Shown here: one piece after another, positions 63,152 to 64,000 of the stretch
Position numbering within the stretch: the stretch's first letter is position 1
Layout of the letters: the number at the start of each line of letters is the position of its first letter
Assembly: GCF_000347035.1 (NCBI RefSeq)
Contig: NZ_ANIJ01000014.1
Span: 62,001-126,000 of the forward strand
Reading direction: 5' to 3'
DNA: 64,000 nt
Source: Leptospira sp. B5-022
GTDB lineage: Bacteria > Spirochaetota > Leptospiria > Leptospirales > Leptospiraceae
Made by a program: the position numbers and the translations under genes
Notes under the pieces: generated by a model
The model's input: the letters and a program-made list of their open reading frames with translations, nothing else
The model's database searches: none
What the model was told of the DNA's origin: nothing

Positions 63152-64000
63152 ATGCAGGTCTATTTCACTGAGATTTTCCGCTCACTTCTGAGTCCGATCC
63201 GGATCATATTTCTTCCTGCGGTAAAAATATATTGGTTCTATATTTTCAGTTCGATCTTGATCACATTTTTGTTGATCGTCTGGAGAGCATGGAAAGAAAA
63301 AGGATTTAGACCCAAGGAATATCTACGCGAAAATTTATCCGGAAAGATCTGGTTACATAAATCCGCTCTGGTCGATTATAAATATTATTTCGTAAATACT
63401 TTCTTATTCGCGCTACTCTTCAGTTATTTCGTTATCTCAGGTGCAACAGTATCCGCTTTCGTAAACGGCGCTTTATCTAAGGTTTTCGGAGACATCAAAA
63501 ACCCACTTTCTCCGGGAACCTTCTTCATCTTTCTATATTCCATCTTATTTTGGTTGGCGAACGATTTCGGAAGATTTTTTGCTCATTGGCTGCTCCACAA
63601 GACCTTCCTTTGGGAATTCCACAAATTACATCACTCCGCTAAAGTATTAAATCCGCTTACGGTATATAGAGTACATCCTGTGGAGGCGATCTTAGTGAAC
63701 TCATTAGGCGCTCTTTGCTCCGGCATCGTTACCGGGATCGCCATATTTCTTTTTCCGAATGGGATCAATATGTTGTCCTTCTTAGGAGTGAACTTAGGGA
63801 TTTTTGTATTCAATCTATACGCTAATTTAAGACATTCTCATATAGGTCTTAGATTTCCCGGATGGTTGAGTCGGATACTTTTGAGTCCCGCTCAACATCA
63901 GATCCATCATAGCACTAACGTTTATCTTCAGAATAAGAACATAGGCGTATCTTTCGCATTTTGGGATATTCTTTTCGGAAGCCTTTATATTCCAAAAGAA
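63152..64000 (+). CDS. Fatty acid hydroxylase/sterol desaturase family protein, cut by the window end
   Basis: Translation from the ATG at 63152 gives 283 residues without a stop to the last base, so the gene continues. It has about five transmembrane helices and the three His boxes of diiron membrane hydroxylases: HWLLHK near 149, FHKLHHS near 160, then HSHIG near 230 and QHQIHHS near 250. This set matches the fatty acid hydroxylase superfamily (sterol desaturase, alkylglycerol monooxygenase and similar enzymes). The substrate is unknown. It follows nnrS by five bases. Confidence 0.9.
   Translation, partial: MQVYFTEIFRSLLSPIRIIFLPAVKIYWFYIFSSILITFLLIVWRAWKEKGFRPKEYLRENLSGKIWLHKSALVDYKYYFVNTFLFALLFSYFVISGATVSAFVNGALSKVFGDIKNPLSPGTFFIFLYSILFWLANDFGRFFAHWLLHKTFLWEFHKLHHSAKVLNPLTVYRVHPVEAILVNSLGALCSGIVTGIAIFLFPNGINMLSFLGVNLGIFVFNLYANLRHSHIGLRFPGWLSRILLSPAQHQIHHSTNVYLQNKNIGVSFAFWDILFGSLYIPKE

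Overview
The window reads as chromosomal DNA of a spirochaete of the genus Leptospira. The reasons are a dense set of lipoproteins with short spirochaete-type lipoboxes, a PilZ-like protein of Leptospira style, 7TM/AraC and 7TM/SpoIIE signalling proteins, and a complete alternative complex III operon. Base composition looks to be in the low-to-mid 40s percent GC, which would suit the P2 (intermediate) clade better than L. interrogans, but that is an impression, not a measurement. I see no transposase, prophage, CRISPR array or rRNA.

Layout. 1-3.7 kb: an unrecognised protein, an acyltransferase-3 membrane enzyme and a GNAT enzyme resembling aminoglycoside 6'-acetyltransferases. 3.8-7.6 kb: a stand-alone Pycsar-effector-like (DUF5706-type) membrane protein, divergent from a tightly overlapping three-gene operon encoding a RecA-fold pseudo-ATPase, an 86-residue protein and a family B DNA polymerase with damaged exonuclease motifs. 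This resembles archaeal PolB2/Dpo2 loci and is the most interesting system in the window. 7.6-11.4 kb: PilZ-like protein, an 8-cysteine secreted protein and lipoproteins. 10.9-18.8 kb: alternative complex III genes actABCDEF plus a co-directional SH3-like lipoprotein. 19-26.6 kb: an EEP-family nuclease/phosphatase, a VapC-type toxin-antitoxin pair, a SCO1/MORN/YHYH set probably linked to copper or oxidase assembly, an AraC regulator, an LpxL-like acyltransferase and an M20 peptidase. 26.8-33.1 kb: a GT39 transferase, a Cys-rich lipoprotein, rlmN, a TPR protein, sufB and a peroxiredoxin preceded by a perfect PerR/Fur-type operator.

33.2-42.9 kb: two copies of a CACAGAG/CACGGAG intergenic repeat family, a Pro/Gly-rich anchored protein, a thioesterase, tRNA-Leu(CAA), and then a locus of two rhodanese lipoproteins, an outer-membrane beta-barrel, a small exported protein and a pentahaem cytochrome c. 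The rhodanese plus pentahaem cytochrome pairing recurs independently at 46.4-48.6 kb, which suggests an undescribed envelope redox/sulfur function. 43-49 kb also holds two polytopic glycosyltransferase-like proteins, an XRE-cupin regulator and a DPM-like GT2 enzyme.

49.3-56.9 kb: a signalling block of two PAS histidine kinases, with receiver-like ends of which some lack the phospho-acceptor, flanking a REC-EAL c-di-GMP phosphodiesterase, followed by a 7TM-SpoIIE phosphatase. 57-64 kb: lipoproteins, a 26-bp perfect palindrome beside a GC-rich multi-hairpin element, a beta-propeller lipoprotein, an M24 peptidase, an AraC regulator, NnrS and the 5' part of a fatty acid hydroxylase/sterol desaturase family gene that runs off the window end.
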